From assembly GCF_002727185.1 (NCBI RefSeq), contig NZ_NIZW01000022.1, positions 1-64,000 of the forward strand: DNA of 64,000 nt, read 5' to 3'. The notes below the pieces were generated by a model, which had not been told where the DNA came from, searched no databases, and saw only the letters and a program-made list of their open reading frames with translations. The first letter of the stretch is position 1, and the number at the start of each line of letters is the position of its first letter. A program made the translations under genes and the position numbers. Below are positions 1-8,400 of this stretch, piece after piece. The stretch comes from Rhodopirellula bahusiensis (GTDB lineage: Bacteria > Planctomycetota > Planctomycetia > Pirellulales > Pirellulaceae).

Positions 1-1
1 A

Positions 2-118
2 GCTCCTCCTGAAAGGTTGCTTCCAACAATCCGTCACGCGTCCGTTCCACCACCAAACCGAAACCGCCGCGTTAGCGGCTTACTTGAACCAGACGATGCA
101 CGCGAGTCGCCGAGTTGA
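2..118 (+). CDS. possible 3' end of a preceding cassette gene (partial)
   Basis: A reading frame is open from the left edge to a TGA at 116-118. The stop falls inside the first attC site, which is common for integron cassette genes, whose ends often run into the recombination site. The roughly 38 visible residues are rich in Pro and Arg and match no family I recognise. The frame may equally be a chance opening, because the start is not in view. Low confidence. Confidence 0.2.
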   Translation, partial: APPERLLPTIRHASVPPPNRNRRVSGLLEPDDARESPS

Positions 119-172
119 TTTCATTGAAGTGGTGAATCGTTCACGGCGACCACGTGATCGTTAACGTTATCC
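84..172 (+). repeat. integron attC site 1
   Basis: The left core TTGAACC (84-90) and right core GTTATCC (166-172) flank imperfectly complementary arms: ACGATGCACGCGAGTCGCCG (93-112) pairs with the inverse of CGGCGACCACGTGATCGTTA (144-163). The spacer is AT-rich. This is the most degenerate of the four sites, because its left core lacks the ATAAC of the others. Confidence 0.7.
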
Positions 173-187
173 GATTGAGCGAAGACC

Positions 188-622
188 GTGCCAATCAAAC
201 GAACATTCACGCTGCGTTCTCTTGCTCTGTTGATAGTCGCTTCGGCTGTGGTGTGTGTCGCATTGCTCCCAACAAATAACGCTAACCGATTTTGCAATAG
301 CTTTCACAGAGAACTTGACAACAACCATCTTGCTTGGCTCGATCATGAACTCCAAGCACAAATTCTAAACGAGACCGATCGGTTGCAACTTGCTCCGGAC
401 ACCTGCTGTTTCTATGAAGCTCATTTGGAGCCAGCGACCATTTCCGATTTAGTTCGCTTTCGGCGACGAATTCGGATCGAACATGGTGGTAACTGGGCCA
501 TCCGACAACCGCGTAAAGGAGACACAGCGGATCGCACCGAAGATGACGTCTTCGATGACCTGCTCTATGATCGCTTAAACGTCTTGATTGGCGTAACACC
601 GTATGGTTTCAAAGTGATCTGA
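188..622 (+). CDS. cassette-encoded protein of unknown function with N-terminal membrane anchor
   Basis: A 144-residue protein that I do not recognise. Residues 10-28 form a hydrophobic stretch preceded by Lys and Arg, so it is a predicted signal anchor or signal peptide; the rest is polar and probably extracytoplasmic, with two neighbouring Cys near residues 73-74. The start codon is GTG, 15 bp after the end of attC 1, the usual distance for a cassette gene. The next attC begins 33 bp after the stop. The gene therefore forms a complete single-gene cassette (173-746). Its function cannot be inferred. Confidence 0.6.
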   Translation: MPIKRTFTLRSLALLIVASAVVCVALLPTNNANRFCNSFHRELDNNHLAWLDHELQAQILNETDRLQLAPDTCCFYEAHLEPATISDLVRFRRRIRIEHGGNWAIRQPRKGDTADRTEDDVFDDLLYDRLNVLIGVTPYGFKVI

Positions 623-654
623 TCCGCGATCGTCTTTGCTGCAATCACGACGGC

Positions 655-746
655 GGATAACAACGCCGTGAACCGGAGGCGCGTGTCAAGCGTTTTGGCA
701 AATACTAAAATCTCTCGACGCGACCCGGTTACGGCCAGCGTTATGT
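655..746 (+). repeat. integron attC site 2
   Basis: The left core GGATAAC (655-661) and right core GTTATGT (740-746) are near mirror images. Inside them CGCCGTGAACCGG (664-676) pairs with CCCGGTTACGGC (724-735), with the unpaired extra base typical of attC stems. The AT-richer spacer contains TTTTGGCAAATACTAAAATC (694-713). This site closes the cassette of the gene at 188. Confidence 0.8.
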
Positions 747-788
747 CGCTAAGCCCCCGAACCGAACACCGCTGCAAAAGGAAACTCG

Positions 789-998
789 ATGACCATCGTA
801 ATGAGTCCATGTCCGACGTGTGACAAACCGACCCATCACAAGTCGGCGGGTGTCGATTCCAAGCAAACCGAACCTGATGGTCGCGTCTATCAAGCCATGG
901 ATTGCGCGATTTGCGGAACATCGACAAAGGTCTACTTCACTGAAGGCACTAACGAGTTTCAGGAGAACTTAGACACTCCAAACGATTCTGACGCATGA
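789..998 (+). CDS. small zinc-ribbon-like cassette protein
   Basis: A 69-residue protein with two CxxC pairs, CPTC near residue 8 and CAIC near residue 40, a spacing that suggests a small zinc ribbon. The C-terminal tail is acidic. The ATG follows an AAAGGAAACTCG stretch with a good ribosome-binding site. Its TGA overlaps the ATG of the next gene by four bases (ATGA at 995-998), which implies translational coupling. Together with that gene it forms a two-gene cassette between attC sites 2 and 3. The function is unknown; metal binding is inferred only from the Cys pattern. Confidence 0.6.
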   Translation: MTIVMSPCPTCDKPTHHKSAGVDSKQTEPDGRVYQAMDCAICGTSTKVYFTEGTNEFQENLDTPNDSDA

Positions 999-1240
999 AA
1001 GATCATTTCTACTACAAAACGCGTGTCGGTACATTCTGGATCAAACCGCAGCCCCAGTCGCCGGGGCGATTCTGGCTCGGCATTGATGACACCGCGCTTG
1101 GCTCGTATGCCTCGGCAATGATGGCTGCCGATGATATGTACATGCATGCCACAGGGTGGGACGACTGGGATTCACTTGATGGCACTGTCGATGGACCCAC
1201 CGATCTAACTGAATGGCATCGCGGAATTCCTGATCTGTGA
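995..1240 (+). CDS. small hypothetical cassette protein, translationally coupled to the upstream gene
   Basis: An 81-residue acidic protein beginning MKDHFYYKTRVGTFWIKPQ, with a GRFWLGIDD segment and a C-terminal half rich in Asp and Trp. I recall similar short proteins among conserved hypotheticals in cassettes and other bacterial genomes, but no function. Its ATG overlaps the preceding stop by four bases. The stop at 1238-1240 lies 26 bp before attC 3. The compact aromatic, acidic composition suggests a folded globular protein rather than a chance frame. Confidence 0.6.
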   Translation: MKDHFYYKTRVGTFWIKPQPQSPGRFWLGIDDTALGSYASAMMAADDMYMHATGWDDWDSLDGTVDGPTDLTEWHRGIPDL

Positions 1241-1266
1241 TTCCGCACGACAAACCCATTATCGCG

Positions 1267-1357
1267 ACATAACCATCGCGTGCACACGGAGCGGCGGTGG
1301 CGCGTTTTCACAAACGGTTACCTGGTTTCCGCCGCCCGGTGACGCGTGACGTTATTT
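1267..1357 (+). repeat. integron attC site 3
   Basis: The left core ACATAAC (1267-1273) and right core GTTATTT (1351-1357) enclose well-paired arms: CGCGTGCACACGG (1277-1289) faces CCGGTGACGCGTGACG (1337-1352), and GCGGCGG (1291-1297) faces CCGCCGC (1330-1336). It separates the two-gene cassette from the gene at 1370. Confidence 0.8.
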
Positions 1358-1369
1358 GACTGAAGATCC

Positions 1370-1906
1370 ATGCTCGATTGGCTAAAACGCGTCTTTACGC
1401 AAACCACCGATCCGTTCGCGGATCTACCTCACCCTTGCCGGGTTTGGCTTTGTGTTGAAACTGCGTCGATCGCCATTCCGCTTTTTAGCAAGCACCGACC
1501 CGATGTTCCCAAGCGACAGCTTATTTACCTAAACGCTGCTCATCGCGAAATTCGCAAAGCCCTTGTAACGCCGAACCCACACCTAAAACGATTACGGCGT
1601 ATTGAACGCAACGGCATCATGTTCGCTGGTCACGCCATCCGACACGGGTGCCCCCGGGCGTCTACAATTCCAAAACTGACCGGTTGGGCTGGGGCTGCAC
1701 TTCTAAAAGGCGCAGAATCGTCTCAGAACTGCGTCGACGAATGCGCATCGCTTGCGTATGATGCAACGGTGAATTTTGAGTCGCCCGAAATCTGGGCTGC
1801 AATCATGGAGCGTGCGAACGAAATTCAGCATCTAGCGGCTACGCACAACTGGCTGGACGACTCTATCCTTCCGGAATCTCTAGTGTTAGCTCAAAATGGC
1901 AAATAA
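1370..1906 (+). CDS. cassette-encoded hypothetical protein
   Basis: A 178-residue soluble protein that I do not recognise. It begins MLDWLKRVF, contains a basic central stretch (about residues 60-95, with RKALVTPNPHLKRLRRIERN) and a helical C-terminus. The ATG lies 13 bp after the right core of attC 3. The TAA at 1904-1906 lies inside the left core of attC 4 (1901-1907), as is usual for cassette genes. It appears to be the last complete cassette in this direction. The function is unknown. Confidence 0.6.
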   Translation: MLDWLKRVFTQTTDPFADLPHPCRVWLCVETASIAIPLFSKHRPDVPKRQLIYLNAAHREIRKALVTPNPHLKRLRRIERNGIMFAGHAIRHGCPRASTIPKLTGWAGAALLKGAESSQNCVDECASLAYDATVNFESPEIWAAIMERANEIQHLAATHNWLDDSILPESLVLAQNGK

Positions 1907-1992
1907 CAATCGCGTGAACCGGAGAACGCGAGCCACGCGATCTGGCCGTTAGAAACTTTCTCGCGCGTTCCCGGTTACGCGTAGCGTTATTC
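1901..1992 (+). repeat. integron attC site 4 (last visible)
   Basis: The left core AAATAAC (1901-1907) and right core GTTATTC (1986-1992) bracket strongly complementary arms: CGCGTGAACCGGAGAACGCG (1911-1930) faces CGCGCGTTCCCGGTTACGCG (1962-1981), with the extra unpaired bases typical of attC. It is the best-paired site of the array and marks its right end in this window. Confidence 0.85.
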
Positions 1993-2003
1993 GATTGACG
2001 AAC

Positions 2004-2492
2004 GATCAAAGGGGACGGAGGTAAATTAGCCATACCACGGCACCAGAGAACTGCGGTAGCGTTCTTGCTAACGGATCGTTCGATGCTGCTAGTCAGCAAC
2101 GTTCCGGTCTGGTTGAGTGGAACGAAGGTAAGTGCTGTCATGCAGAATCCGTCGCTCCGCTGCGATCCGGCCTGCGAAGGGGGGAACTGCTTGTGCCAAT
2201 GTGGGGCGACGTGTCCGGAATGGCGGACTAGCGTTTGGCGAAGGCTCGTTTGAGTTCGTCGAGGCTGGTCAGTCCTCGCGCGACCGTGAGGACGGTTTCA
2301 GATTGGACGGGGCGGAAACCTTCGGATTTGGCGATTGCGGTCAACTGGCCGGCATCTTGAGACTAGGCCAATGCCGCTTTGAGTTGCGGGCCTGGTGTCA
2401 GCAGTTCGTACAGCCCGATGCGACCGTGGTAGCCTCGTGAGTTGCAGACGGGGCACGGTGTGATTGGCGCAGGCCGCCCGTCCCCTTTGATC
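2004..2492. mobile_element. 489-bp element bounded by 15-bp inverted repeats, carrying a captured gene fragment
   Basis: GATCAAAGGGGACGG at 2004-2018 is repeated exactly in inverted orientation at 2478-2492. Between them lie about 210 bp of non-coding DNA (with a 9-bp CGAACGATC/GATCGTTCG pair at 1999-2007 and 2074-2082) and a broken copy of the 3' end of the ATPase gene at 11009. The AAAGGGGAC motif resembles the GGGGAC-type palindromic repeats linked with REP-associated transposases in other bacteria (recalled, not checked). AAGGGGACGG also occurs at 8671. The element has no gene of its own, so any movement would need a protein supplied from elsewhere. Confidence 0.55.
2228..2481 (-). pseudogene. 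truncated copy of the C-terminal 84 codons of the PilB/GspE-like gene at 11009
   Basis: This stretch aligns without gaps to 11009-11262 with ten substitutions by eye (about 96 percent identical). Read on the minus strand it encodes RPAPITPCPVCNSRG, then GRIGLYELLTPGPQLKAALA, then a TAG where the intact gene has AAG (Lys401), followed by the rest of the tail to a TAG stop. It lacks a start and the whole ATPase core. Six of the changes are synonymous, one is Ala to Thr, one is the nonsense change, and two swap one stop codon for another. It cannot make a functional protein. Confidence 0.85.
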
Positions 2493-2708
2493 TCGCCCTG
2501 TGCCGAGCCAAACCGATTGTCTGATCGGCCGACACTGTTGGCCGCCCGACCGCCTGGCATCTATCCAAATTGTGTGGCTCATCTTTCCCTTTCGCGAGCG
2601 GTATCACCGGGAGTGCCGTCGTTGACCGGGGTGTGCCTCACGGCCGTTCCATTGGGCGATTTCGTTTGACCGTCCGAGCCACGGGAATGTCCAGGTTGAA
2701 CAAAACAG

Positions 2709-2736
2709 TTGACCCGCGGAAAAATGGCTGTATAGT
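2709..2736 (+). promoter_or_regulatory. sigma-70-type promoter candidate for the doxX-marR-RND locus
   Basis: TTGACC (2709-2714) is followed after 16 bp by TATAGT (2731-2736), close to the housekeeping consensus, in a region without other strong matches. It lies about 80 bp upstream of the GTG chosen for the DoxX-like gene. A MarR regulator in the same transcription unit suggests autoregulation, but I saw no clear operator palindrome here. Confidence 0.5.
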
Positions 2737-2818
2737 GCAGGTAACTGTTTGTCTGCAACTCGACCGTGATGAGCGACGAGCCGATGCTTCCTTCTTCCAA
2801 CTGCGGAGACTGATTCAG

Positions 2819-3298
2819 GTGATTCAACCAGAAACCCGCCGCGTTCGATTGCCTCGACTTGCGCTGGTCGTGCGGCTGTTGTTTGCTTTGTTCCTGTTTG
2901 GCAGCGGGATCATGACGATGAGTCTGGCCATGCGAGGTTTTCCGGCGGATAAGACGCCGGACGAGGTCGGACGATTCATGATCGCGTTGGAACAAACGGG
3001 CTACCTGATCTTTTGGGTCGGCTTTTTCAAGACGGTCACTGGCGCGTTGATGTTCGTGCCGCGAACGGCTCCGTTGGCGGTGCTGATGTCGCTGCCCTAC
3101 GCGTTCAACATCCTGCTGTACGTGACGTTCTTTGCACATCAATTTCTGGTCGTGGGGATCCCTGACTTCGCCGCGTGTGCGCTGCTGATCTATTGCTACT
3201 TCGATTGGTACCGGCCGCTTTTCCAAGGCCCCACGCCACTCGAAAACGCGACGACGCCCGAAACCGAAAGTGCACCGGAGGCCGCAAATGCACTTTGA
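2819..3298 (+). CDS. DoxX-like small membrane protein
   Basis: A 159-residue protein with about four hydrophobic segments and the sequence pattern of the DoxX family. A short polar start is followed by LALVVRLLFALFLFGSG, then a loop with ADKTPDEVGRF, a second segment near GYLIFWVGFFKTVTGALMF and two more. DoxX-like proteins are inner-membrane proteins, some linked to redox or stress responses. I chose GTG 2819 because the frame upstream is low-complexity and GGAG lies 11 bp before it; in-frame codons upstream extend the frame to 2570. The gene overlaps the marR-type gene by 11 bp, so both belong to one unit. Confidence 0.6.
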   Translation: MIQPETRRVRLPRLALVVRLLFALFLFGSGIMTMSLAMRGFPADKTPDEVGRFMIALEQTGYLIFWVGFFKTVTGALMFVPRTAPLAVLMSLPYAFNILLYVTFFAHQFLVVGIPDFAACALLIYCYFDWYRPLFQGPTPLENATTPETESAPEAANAL

Positions 3299-3740
3299 CA
3301 GCGAATCAACGCCGGGATTCGCGATCGGTCGGGTCGCTTATCTGATGCGAACCCGGATGGCCGCGGTGCTCAAGCAGGCCGATTGGCCATTCACACCGGA
3401 AGAGACTCAGACCCTGGTCACGCTGGCCGATGTGGGCGAGCCGCTGAGCATGAGCGATTTGGCGTCGCGAATGGTTCGTGATCCGACGACCGTCAAGCGG
3501 CAGTTGGACCGATTGGTTGAACGCAAATTCATCAAGCGAAGTGTCTCGCCCAAGGATGCTCGGATCGTGATGGTTGGATTGACCGCTCGCGGCGAACAAC
3601 AACTGCAAACCGTCCTGCCGTTGCTCGATGAGCTTCGCAAATGTGCCCTGCAAGGCATCACCAAAACACAGGTGACCGAGATACAGAAGGTGCTTCAGAA
3701 AATGCAATCCAACCTCGCGAACCACAAATTGAAAGACTGA
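3288..3740 (+). CDS. MarR-family transcriptional regulator
   Basis: A 150-residue winged-helix regulator. The helix-turn-helix region is PLSMSDLASRMVRDPTTVKR (about residues 50-69), followed by the wing with LVERKFIKRSVSPKDARIVM and the usual GEQQLQTVLP dimer helix. The ATG at 3288 has a GGAGG six bases upstream. It overlaps the end of the DoxX-like gene and precedes the RND efflux genes by 140 bp. MarR proteins typically repress neighbouring efflux genes until a ligand binds, so control of the pump is the likely role (inference). Confidence 0.85.
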   Translation: MHFDSESTPGFAIGRVAYLMRTRMAAVLKQADWPFTPEETQTLVTLADVGEPLSMSDLASRMVRDPTTVKRQLDRLVERKFIKRSVSPKDARIVMVGLTARGEQQLQTVLPLLDELRKCALQGITKTQVTEIQKVLQKMQSNLANHKLKD

Positions 3741-3880
3741 TCAAGTGGCTCCGAACAACTGCCTCTTCGCTGCACCCACGTGGTGTTCCCCCGACCTTTC
3801 TACCCCACCCCGCCTGGCCAATCGGATCGATCCCATTGCACTTGGCGACACGATGGATGCCCGAATGATGGAGACTCGCG

Positions 3881-5422
3881 TTGGCTGACAAAACTCCAAA
3901 TAAGATCCTGCAAACGCTCAAGCGATTTGGCATGCGGTCACTGTTCATTCCGCCGTTGGTCGCGGGCATCTTCATCGCGATCTGGATCGTGGGGAACCGC
4001 CCGCAACCGCAACGGGAGGTCGCCGACGAAGCATCGCGAATGCTGCGTGTGATCGATGTTCCCGTGGTCGACGTCGTTCCAAGCGTCGTCGGCTACGGCA
4101 CCGCTACGCCCGGCCAAACGTGGCAAGCCGTCGCTGAGGTGGACGGCCGAATCGTCGAGGTCCATCCGGAACTGGAATCGGGATCGTTCGTCAACAAAGA
4201 CCAGTTGCTGCTAAGGATTGATCCGACCGAATACGAGTACGCGGTCGCACAATTGGAAGCCGAGATCAAACAGGCCCAAGCGTTGATCGACGAGCTGACG
4301 CGGACCGAAGAAAACTTGAAAGCCTCGTTGGCGATCGAACGCGAGGCGTTGACGGTCACTCAGCGGGAGATGGAACGGTTGCGACAACTGGCATCGCGTA
4401 GTGCCACGTCACAATCGGAATTGGACGCACAGCAACGATCTGTCTTTACCCAGCAACAACGCCTGCAGGACCAGACCAGCGCGTTGAACTTGTTGCCCGC
4501 GCAGAAACAAAGCCAAGAAGCCAACCTGGCACTCAAGCAAGCCCAGTTGGCTCAGGCACACTTGGACCTCAAGCACACCGAGATCCGTGCTCCGTTTCAC
4601 TGCCGAATCGGCACAGTCACGCTGGACGTCGACCAGTACGTCGGCACGGGGCAAGACTTGTTCGAGGCTTACAACATCGATTTGGTCGAAGTCGAAGCCC
4701 AGGCTCCGATGAGTGAGGTGCGGCGGCTGATTCAAAACGAATCGCAAACGGCCTCGCTAGAAGAATTTTCGATGCAGCGTGTGCGTGATGTCTTCAACGT
4801 CCGCGCCGTGGTCGAGATGGCATCGTCGGATATCCCTGCCCGCTGGGAAGCCCGGTTCATGCGAGTCCGTGAATCGCTGGACCTGCAAACTCGCAGCCTG
4901 AGCATGGTGGTCGGTGTTGACGATCCGTATGAACAAGTCATTCCCGGTATCCGTCCACCGTTGCTGCAGGGCACGTATTGCCGCGTCACCTTGATCGGGC
5001 AAGCTCGACCGAACCAAGTCATCATTCCGCGACACACGGTTCACGACAGTCATGTTTATGTGTTGGACGACGAACAACGTTTAAGAAAGCAGCCGGTGGA
5101 TGTCGCGTTCGTGCAAGGAGAGTTTGCCGTCATCCGCAGCGGGCTGACCGGAGGCGAGAAGTTGATTGTTTCCGATCCAGCGCCAGCCGTTGAGGGGATG
5201 TTGATCGATCCGGTTGCCGACGACGAACTGCTCGATCGAGTGGTCACCGACGCCAGTGGTGTCGTTGCTGTTTCGTCGACGCCATCTTCAGAGTCACGTA
5301 GGACGGACTTCCAAGTCCGTCCATCTGCCGAACAGGAAATGCTTGACGGACTTGGAAGTCCATCTTACCCAAAGGATCCCAAGGGAAAGCAGCCCGTAGA
5401 AGTTGGAGGCAGCGATGATTGA
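3881..5422 (+). CDS. RND efflux periplasmic adaptor (membrane fusion protein)
   Basis: A 513-residue HlyD/AcrA-type adaptor. The start is TTG 3881 with GGAG seven bases before it. An N-terminal membrane segment (about residues 18-36) is followed by a biotinyl-lipoyl-like strand region, a long coiled coil (about residues 120-215, rich in Gln, Leu and Glu) and a beta-barrel. It would link the pump encoded next to an outer-membrane channel; no TolC-like gene is present here. Near the C-terminus a palindromic repeat (5298-5368) is translated in frame as part of the tail. The gene overlaps the pump gene by 8 bp. Confidence 0.85.
   Translation: MADKTPNKILQTLKRFGMRSLFIPPLVAGIFIAIWIVGNRPQPQREVADEASRMLRVIDVPVVDVVPSVVGYGTATPGQTWQAVAEVDGRIVEVHPELESGSFVNKDQLLLRIDPTEYEYAVAQLEAEIKQAQALIDELTRTEENLKASLAIEREALTVTQREMERLRQLASRSATSQSELDAQQRSVFTQQQRLQDQTSALNLLPAQKQSQEANLALKQAQLAQAHLDLKHTEIRAPFHCRIGTVTLDVDQYVGTGQDLFEAYNIDLVEVEAQAPMSEVRRLIQNESQTASLEEFSMQRVRDVFNVRAVVEMASSDIPARWEARFMRVRESLDLQTRSLSMVVGVDDPYEQVIPGIRPPLLQGTYCRVTLIGQARPNQVIIPRHTVHDSHVYVLDDEQRLRKQPVDVAFVQGEFAVIRSGLTGGEKLIVSDPAPAVEGMLIDPVADDELLDRVVTDASGVVAVSSTPSSESRRTDFQVRPSAEQEMLDGLGSPSYPKDPKGKQPVEVGGSDD
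5298..5368. repeat. palindromic repeat translated within the adaptor gene
   Basis: GTAGGACGGACTTCCAAGTC (from 5298) and the inverse complement of GACGGACTTGGAAGTCC with its CATCTTAC end (5345-5368) form two arms of about 24 bp with only a few mismatches. The unit encodes RRTDFQVRPSAEQEMLDGLG and then SPSY in frame. I recall the peptide pair TDFQVRP and DGLGSPSY as a recurrent translation of a palindromic repeat in Rhodopirellula genomes (memory, not checked). It adds a tail without disrupting the protein. Confidence 0.75.
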
Positions 5423-8400
5423 TCAGTTCGCTCGCCACCCAACGCTGGCCAATCTGTTGATGCTGTTGTTCATCATCGCGGGCGTGTTTGCGCTTCCCAA
5501 ACTCGAACGTGAGACCTTTCCCGAGTTCACCGCAACAGAAATCCAAATTCAAATCTTGTATCGCGGCGCGACGGCAGAGGAAGTCGAAGAGGCGGTTTGC
5601 CAACGGGTCGAAGACGCGATCGACGGCGTCGAAAACGTTAAAGAAGTCCGCTCCGATGCCCAGGAAGGCGTTGCCGTGATCACGGTCGAAATGCGGGACG
5701 GTGCCGACATTTCGATCTTCCAAGACGACATCGAATCCGAAGTCGAAGCGATCACGGAGTTTCCGGTCGACGTCGAAGATCCCGTGATCACGCAACTTGG
5801 ACGCACCGAAGCGGTGATGGTTCTGCTGGTCAACGGCCCGATGGAGACGGGCGACTTGAAGATCTACTGCGAAGACCTGAAGGACCGCTTGCAACAGGTG
5901 CCGCAAGTATCGCTGGTCGCACTGAGCGGATTTTCCGATCGCCAACTTCGCGTCGAGCTGTCCGAAGAAGCCTTGCGACGTTACAGCCTGACCGCGTCCG
6001 AAGTGGCCCGAGTGATCGCACGACAAGGCATCGACATTCCAGCCGGTGCGTTGGAAACACGTGACAACGAAGTCCTGTTGCGTTTCGTTGAACAGCGTCG
6101 CACGCCGGAGGAGCTGGAAGACTTGATCATCAAAGGCACGCGTGGCGGAGCTGAGCTTCGCTTGCGTGACCTCGGCCAAGTCGTCGATTTGTTCGAAGAC
6201 GAGGAAGTCAAAAGCTTGCTGGGCGACGAGCGGGCTGGCGTGCTGAGGATTGAAAAGACGAAAACGCAAGACGCGATCCGCGTGACCACGGCGGTCAACG
6301 AATTCTTGGAAGCCGAACGCGAACGTCAACCGAACGTGAACATCGCCGTCGTCAACGACATGTCGACGCTGATCAGCGATCGTTTGCAGTTGGTGCTCAA
6401 GAACGCGGTGCAGGGAATCATCCTGGTGTTCTTCACGCTGTGGATGTTCTTCAACCTGCGAATGTCGTTTTGGGTGGTGATGAGCCTGCCGGTATCATTC
6501 CTTGGCGCGTTGTTCTTGATGCCCACGTTTGGGCTGACTATCAACATGATCACGCTGACGGCAATGCTGCTGGCGACTGGAATTCTGATGGACGACGGGA
6601 TCGTCATCGCTGAAAACGTCGCCAGGCATCTGAGTCTCGGCAAACCGGCGATGCAGGCCGCCGTCGATGGCGTCAAAGAAGTCGCTGGCGGTGTTGTTTC
6701 ATCGTTCCTGACCACGATTTGTGTGCTCGGTCCGCTCGCGTCGCTGGCCGGTTTCATCGGGAAAGTGCTGCAGGTCATCCCGATCGTGTTGATCCTGGTG
6801 CTGGCGGTCAGTTTGATCGAAGCGTTCATCATCTTGCCTGCTCACCTGGGTCACTCGCTGGGGCATTCCGGCTTGGAAAGGTCCGGGCGAATGCGTGGAG
6901 CGATCGACACCGCGTTGAATTGGCTGCGTGAATCGGTGATGGGGCGGTGCGTCGATGCGGCGATCCGTTGGCGTTACCTGTTTCTCGGAAGCATGGCCGG
7001 TTTGTTCGTGGCCTCGTTGGCGTTGGTCGTCAGCGGGATCGTTCCCTTTCAAGGCTTTCCCACGACGGAAGGCGAAATCGTCGAAGCCCGCATTTTGTTG
7101 CCGCAAGGCACGCCGATCGAACGCACTGAAAAGATTGTCCAGCGGATCACGGCGGGACTGGACAAAGTCAATCAACACTTCACGCCGGATCAACCCGACG
7201 GTCGCGAGCTGGTTGAAACGGTTCAGGTTCAATTCGGGACCAACGCGGACGCGTTCGAATCGGGGTCGCACGTGGCAACGATCACGGCCGATTTATTGAG
7301 CCCCGAAAATCGATCGACGCGGATCGACGCCGTGGTTCAGGCATGGCGTGAAGAGGTCGGTAACTTGCCCGATGTGATCAGTGTCACGTACGGCGAATCC
7401 GCCTTTGGCCCGGCGGGTCGACCGATCGAAATCCGCTTTCAAAGCGACAGTCTTCACGATGCCAAAGCGGCCGCGCAACAGGGCTTGGCGTTCTTTGACC
7501 AGTACCAAGGCGTTTACAACCTGACCGATGACTTGCGGCCGGGGAAACAAGAGTATCGCATCCGTTTGGATGAGGGCGCCGTGGGGCTGGGGTTGGATGT
7601 GACCACGATCGCCGATCAAGTTCGCGCGGCGTTCCAAGGCACGGTCGCCGATGAAATCCAAGTCGGCACGGAGGCGTATGAGATCGAGGCACGATTGAAA
7701 ACGTCGGACCGAGACAGCCTCGCTGACTTTGCCGATTTTCATGTTGTCTTGGCCGATGGCAGCCGCGTGCCGTTGTCGGCGGTTGCCAAAGTCGACGTCG
7801 CAACGGGCTGGTCGCGGATCGCACGGCTGAATGGTCGCCGCACCGTGACATTGATCGGTGAAGTCGACACGCGGGTGGCCAACACGGCGGCGCTGATGGG
7901 GTTGTTTCGTCGCGAAGCGATCCCTGAAATTGAAGAGCAACATCCCAATGTCCGCATTCAGATCGAAGGTGAATCGCAAGAGTCAGCCGAAACGGGGAAC
8001 TCGATGCTGCAAGCGTTCGTGTTGGGTTTGATCGGTGTGTTCGCAATTCTCAGCTATCAGTTTGAAAGCTGGACCGAACCGTTGATCGTGATGGCAGCGA
8101 TCCCGATGGCGTTGATTGGCGTGATTTGGGGACACCTGATCACGGGCAACTCGCTATCGATCCCCAGCGTGCTCGGATTTGTGTCGCTGGCGGGTGTGGT
8201 CGTGAACGACTCGATCCTGTTGGTGTTGTTTCTGAAACAAGAACGCACGGAGGGAACAGACGTGATCGAGTCGGCACGACAAGCCAGCCGACTTCGCTTC
8301 CGCGCGATCCTGCTGACATCGGCCACCACGATTGCCGGCTTGATGCCGCTGTTGTTCGAAACCAGTCGCCAAGCCCAGGTGTTGATCCCGCTGGCCGTCA

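Larger units (their letters stand above)
84..1992 (+). mobile_element. integron gene cassette array (three complete cassettes, no integrase in view)
   Basis: Four attC-like sites of about 90 bp alternate with short genes that all read rightwards and each end just before, or within, the next site. Every site ends in a GTTAT core on the right and has an AAC-ending core on the left, with arms that pair imperfectly around a central spacer. This is the hallmark of integron cassettes. The order gene then attC implies that the integrase and attI would lie beyond the left edge, and that the gene at 1370 is the last visible cassette. No site is seen after 1992. It could also be an array lacking an integrase; the window cannot decide this. 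Confidence 0.8.

Noticed and set aside
5244-6329. Open frame of 361 codons on the minus strand across the adaptor/pump junction
   Set aside because: It is antisense to two well-supported RND genes, has no family similarity and covers the palindromic repeat.
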